Notes under the pieces: generated by a model
The model's input: the letters and a program-made list of their open reading frames with translations, nothing else
Told to the model about the DNA's origin: nothing
The model's database searches: none
Made by a program: the position numbers and the translations under genes
Origin: Streptomyces sp. NRRL WC-3618
GTDB lineage: Bacteria; Actinomycetota; Actinomycetes; Streptomycetales; Streptomycetaceae
Assembly (NCBI RefSeq): GCF_001280005.1
Contig: NZ_LGDW01000107.1
Coordinates: 1 to 64,000 of the forward strand
Direction: 5' to 3'
DNA length: 64,000 bases
In this document: positions 62,886 through 64,000 of the stretch, one piece after another
How the letters are laid out: every line of letters starts with the position of its first letter
Numbering within the stretch: the first letter of the stretch is position 1

Positions 62886-62900
62886 CTGGACACAGTCCAG
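62886..62900. promoter_or_regulatory. CTGGAC-ACA-GTCCAG palindrome upstream of the sulfur leader
   Basis: Perfect 6-bp arms around a 3-bp centre, about 47 bp upstream of the leader-peptide GTG. This is where the promoter of the sulfur operon should lie, so it is a candidate operator for a sulfur regulator. The regulator is not identified. Confidence 0.45.
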
Positions 62901-62918
62901 CATTGTCCGTCATGTGGA

Positions 62919-62949
62919 CACCCTTGTCTCGTTCAGTGAGACAAGGGTG
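62919..62949 (-). terminator. Perfect 12-bp hairpin downstream of the GNAT gene
   Basis: CACCCTTGTCTC (62919-62930) and GAGACAAGGGTG (62938-62949) pair perfectly around a 7-nt loop. It begins about 20 bp past the stop codon of the GNAT gene on the minus strand and separates it from the sulfur operon, so a terminator is the simplest reading. Its symmetry also allows an operator. Confidence 0.7.
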
Positions 62950-62969
62950 GTGTCGGTCACATGGCGGGC

Positions 62970-63545
62970 TCACGACAGGTCGAACGCCCCCGGCCAGGGC
63001 CCGGGAGCGGCGACCTTCCGCTCCTCCTCGACCTTGGTGTCGAAAAGCACGAAGCCGCGCCGCAGGTAATTGTCCATCGCGTGCTCGCCGTCCTTGCTGC
63101 ACGTGTGCAGCCAGACCCGCTTCGTCGGCGCCAGCCCGGGCCACCGGTCCCCGAGGTCCCAGGCGCGGGCGGCCCCGTACGACAGCAGCTGCCCACCGAT
63201 CCGACGGCCCCGGAAGGCGGGCATCAGCCCGAAATAGGCGATCTCCACGAGACCGTCGTCCTGAGGGTCCAACTCCACGTAGCCCGCCGGGGTGCCGCGT
63301 TCGTACGCGACCCAAGTCTCCACGCCCGGGCGCTCCAGGTACTCCTGCCAGCGGGCGTACGTCCAGACCAGCCGGTCGGTCCAGTGGATGTCGCCGCCGA
63401 CGGAGGCGTAGAGAAAGCGGCTGAACTCGGGGGAGGAGACTTCGGCGCGGACGATTCTCACGTCCCCCTCGGGGGCCTCCGCGGGGAGCAGATCGGTCGG
63501 TGCGGTCTGTTCCAGGGACCAGGTGGTCACGGCGATGTTGCTCAT
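62970..63545 (-). CDS. GNAT-family N-acetyltransferase
   Basis: This 191-residue protein has the GNAT fold. The acetyl-CoA-binding motif A is GLMPAFRGRRIGGQLLSYGAARAWDLG, preceded by AGYVELDPQDDGLVEIAYFG (strands 4 and 5) and followed by VWLHTCSKDGEHAMDNYLRRGFVLF. The N-terminal 70 residues include FLYASVGGDIHWTDRLVWTYARW, typical of a Streptomyces subgroup. The acceptor could be a small amine, peptide or protein. ATG 63545 has no strong ribosome site; an in-frame start 20 codons upstream is less likely. It is monocistronic with hairpins on both sides. Confidence 0.87.
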   Translation of the reverse strand: MSNIAVTTWSLEQTAPTDLLPAEAPEGDVRIVRAEVSSPEFSRFLYASVGGDIHWTDRLVWTYARWQEYLERPGVETWVAYERGTPAGYVELDPQDDGLVEIAYFGLMPAFRGRRIGGQLLSYGAARAWDLGDRWPGLAPTKRVWLHTCSKDGEHAMDNYLRRGFVLFDTKVEEERKVAAPGPWPGAFDLS

Positions 63546-63635
63546 GGCTGTCAGGGAATCATGATTTGTCTCGCCGCGGGTCCGGTGGGGGCTGGTCGCG
63601 CCCACGAGGCGGTAGCCGCAGATTCAGCACAGCCC

Positions 63636-63683
63636 AGCGCCCCTTTCGGGGGGCGCTGTCGCGCCCCCCGATTCGACAGCGCC
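63636..63683 (-). terminator. Two overlapping hairpins after the right-edge gene
   Basis: Stem 1: GGCGCTGTCG (63652-63661) with CGACAGCGCC (63674-63683). Stem 2: AGCGCCCC (63636-63643) with GGGGCGCT (63650-63657). They share bases 63652-63657 and so cannot form together. They lie 3 to 50 bp past the stop codon of the partial minus-strand gene and probably terminate it. Confidence 0.72.
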
Positions 63684-63685
63684 GC

Positions 63686-64000
63686 TTATCTCAGCGAGCC
63701 GGTGATCTGCGACAGCGGTACGGCGTACAGGACGCGTTCTGGGACCGGCGTCCCGCGCCAGCCGGAGCGCTTGTCCGCCGCCCATTCCGTCAGTGACCAG
63801 ACCTCGCCGGTGCCCTCCCAGTAGGAGAGGGACTCGGAATGTTCGGCCCAGCAGCGGCGGGAGGCGTCGTCCGAGCCACAGCGAGCGGCCTTGGCGCCGT
63901 CGGCGTCCAGTCGCCAGAGGGTGCCGTGCCGGTCCTTGGCGCCGGGGGCGTGACCGACGTACCAGTCCGCCTTCTCCTCGCCCGGCGACCGGTAGGACAG
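63686..64000 (-). CDS. C-terminal part of an unrecognised protein (5' end outside window)
   Basis: The frame is open from the right edge to a TAA stop codon at 63686-63688, giving 104 visible residues. It is Trp/Gly/Asp-rich (ADWYVGHAPGAKDRHGTLWRL, WAEHSESLSYWEGTGEVW) with two Cys residues (ARCGSDDASRRCW). There is no membrane segment in the visible part. I do not recognise the family. The start lies outside the window. Third-position G+C is high and the frame has no stops, which supports a real gene. TAA is an unusual stop codon for this organism. Confidence 0.6.
   Translation of the reverse strand: MSYRSPGEEKADWYVGHAPGAKDRHGTLWRLDADGAKAARCGSDDASRRCWAEHSESLSYWEGTGEVWSLTEWAADKRSGWRGTPVPERVLYAVPLSQITGSLR

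Overview
The window is chromosomal DNA of a Streptomyces. The evidence is very high G+C, GTG/TTG starts, rare TTA codons confined to a few genes, a geosmin synthase, a gamma-butyrolactone synthase/receptor locus, a subtilisin-inhibitor-like protein, TreY/TreZ trehalose enzymes, a SAV2148-type HEPN protein and a Streptomyces-type cysteine leader peptide. I see no tRNA, rRNA, transposase, phage gene or CRISPR array. Both edges cut through genes.

Layout. (1) 0.4-7.3 kb: a sugar locus with an MFS transporter, two translationally coupled GH35 beta-galactosidases and a LacI-family regulator, with a perfect LacI-type palindrome upstream. (2) 7.3-17 kb: an ArsR regulator beside a decayed P-type ATPase, an LCP cell-wall protein, TatA, peptidase E, a DUF6230/DUF6114 membrane pair, and secreted proteins including a membrane-anchored copper LPMO and a subtilisin. 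(3) 17-24 kb: a gamma-butyrolactone signalling locus (NmrA-like reductase, ScbR-like receptor, AfsA-like synthase, CprB-like receptor) with two candidate receptor-binding sites and TTA codons in two genes, followed by a DUF89 protein and geosmin synthase. (4) 24-29.7 kb: a multiply broken hypothetical gene carrying a 146-bp piece of an ABC1/AarF kinase gene, then housekeeping genes (PDZ, phosphoesterase, M24 peptidase, phosphotransferase). (5) 29.7-39 kb: treZ, treY and glgX, interrupted by FHA, protease-inhibitor and M14 carboxypeptidase genes. (6) 39-51 kb: two secreted proteins that together look like a split copper amine oxidase, then a HEPN protein, an exonuclease, transporters and an MMPL exporter. 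(7) 51-53.4 kb: a small patch of accessory-looking secreted proteins. (8) 53.4-62.9 kb, minus strand: a complete sulfate-assimilation cluster (sir, a zinc ribbon, cysH, cysC, cysD, cysN, a sulfonate-type ABC transporter, sirohydrochlorin chelatase) behind a short cysteine-containing leader peptide.

How the genes work together. The sulfur cluster can take sulfate to sulfide and supply the siroheme its reductase needs. TreY and TreZ convert glycogen-type glucan to trehalose after GlgX debranches it. The AfsA/receptor locus should make and sense a butyrolactone-type autoregulator, and its TTA codons would tie it to bldA and hence to development. Functions are inferred from family resemblance of the translated proteins; no database search was run.
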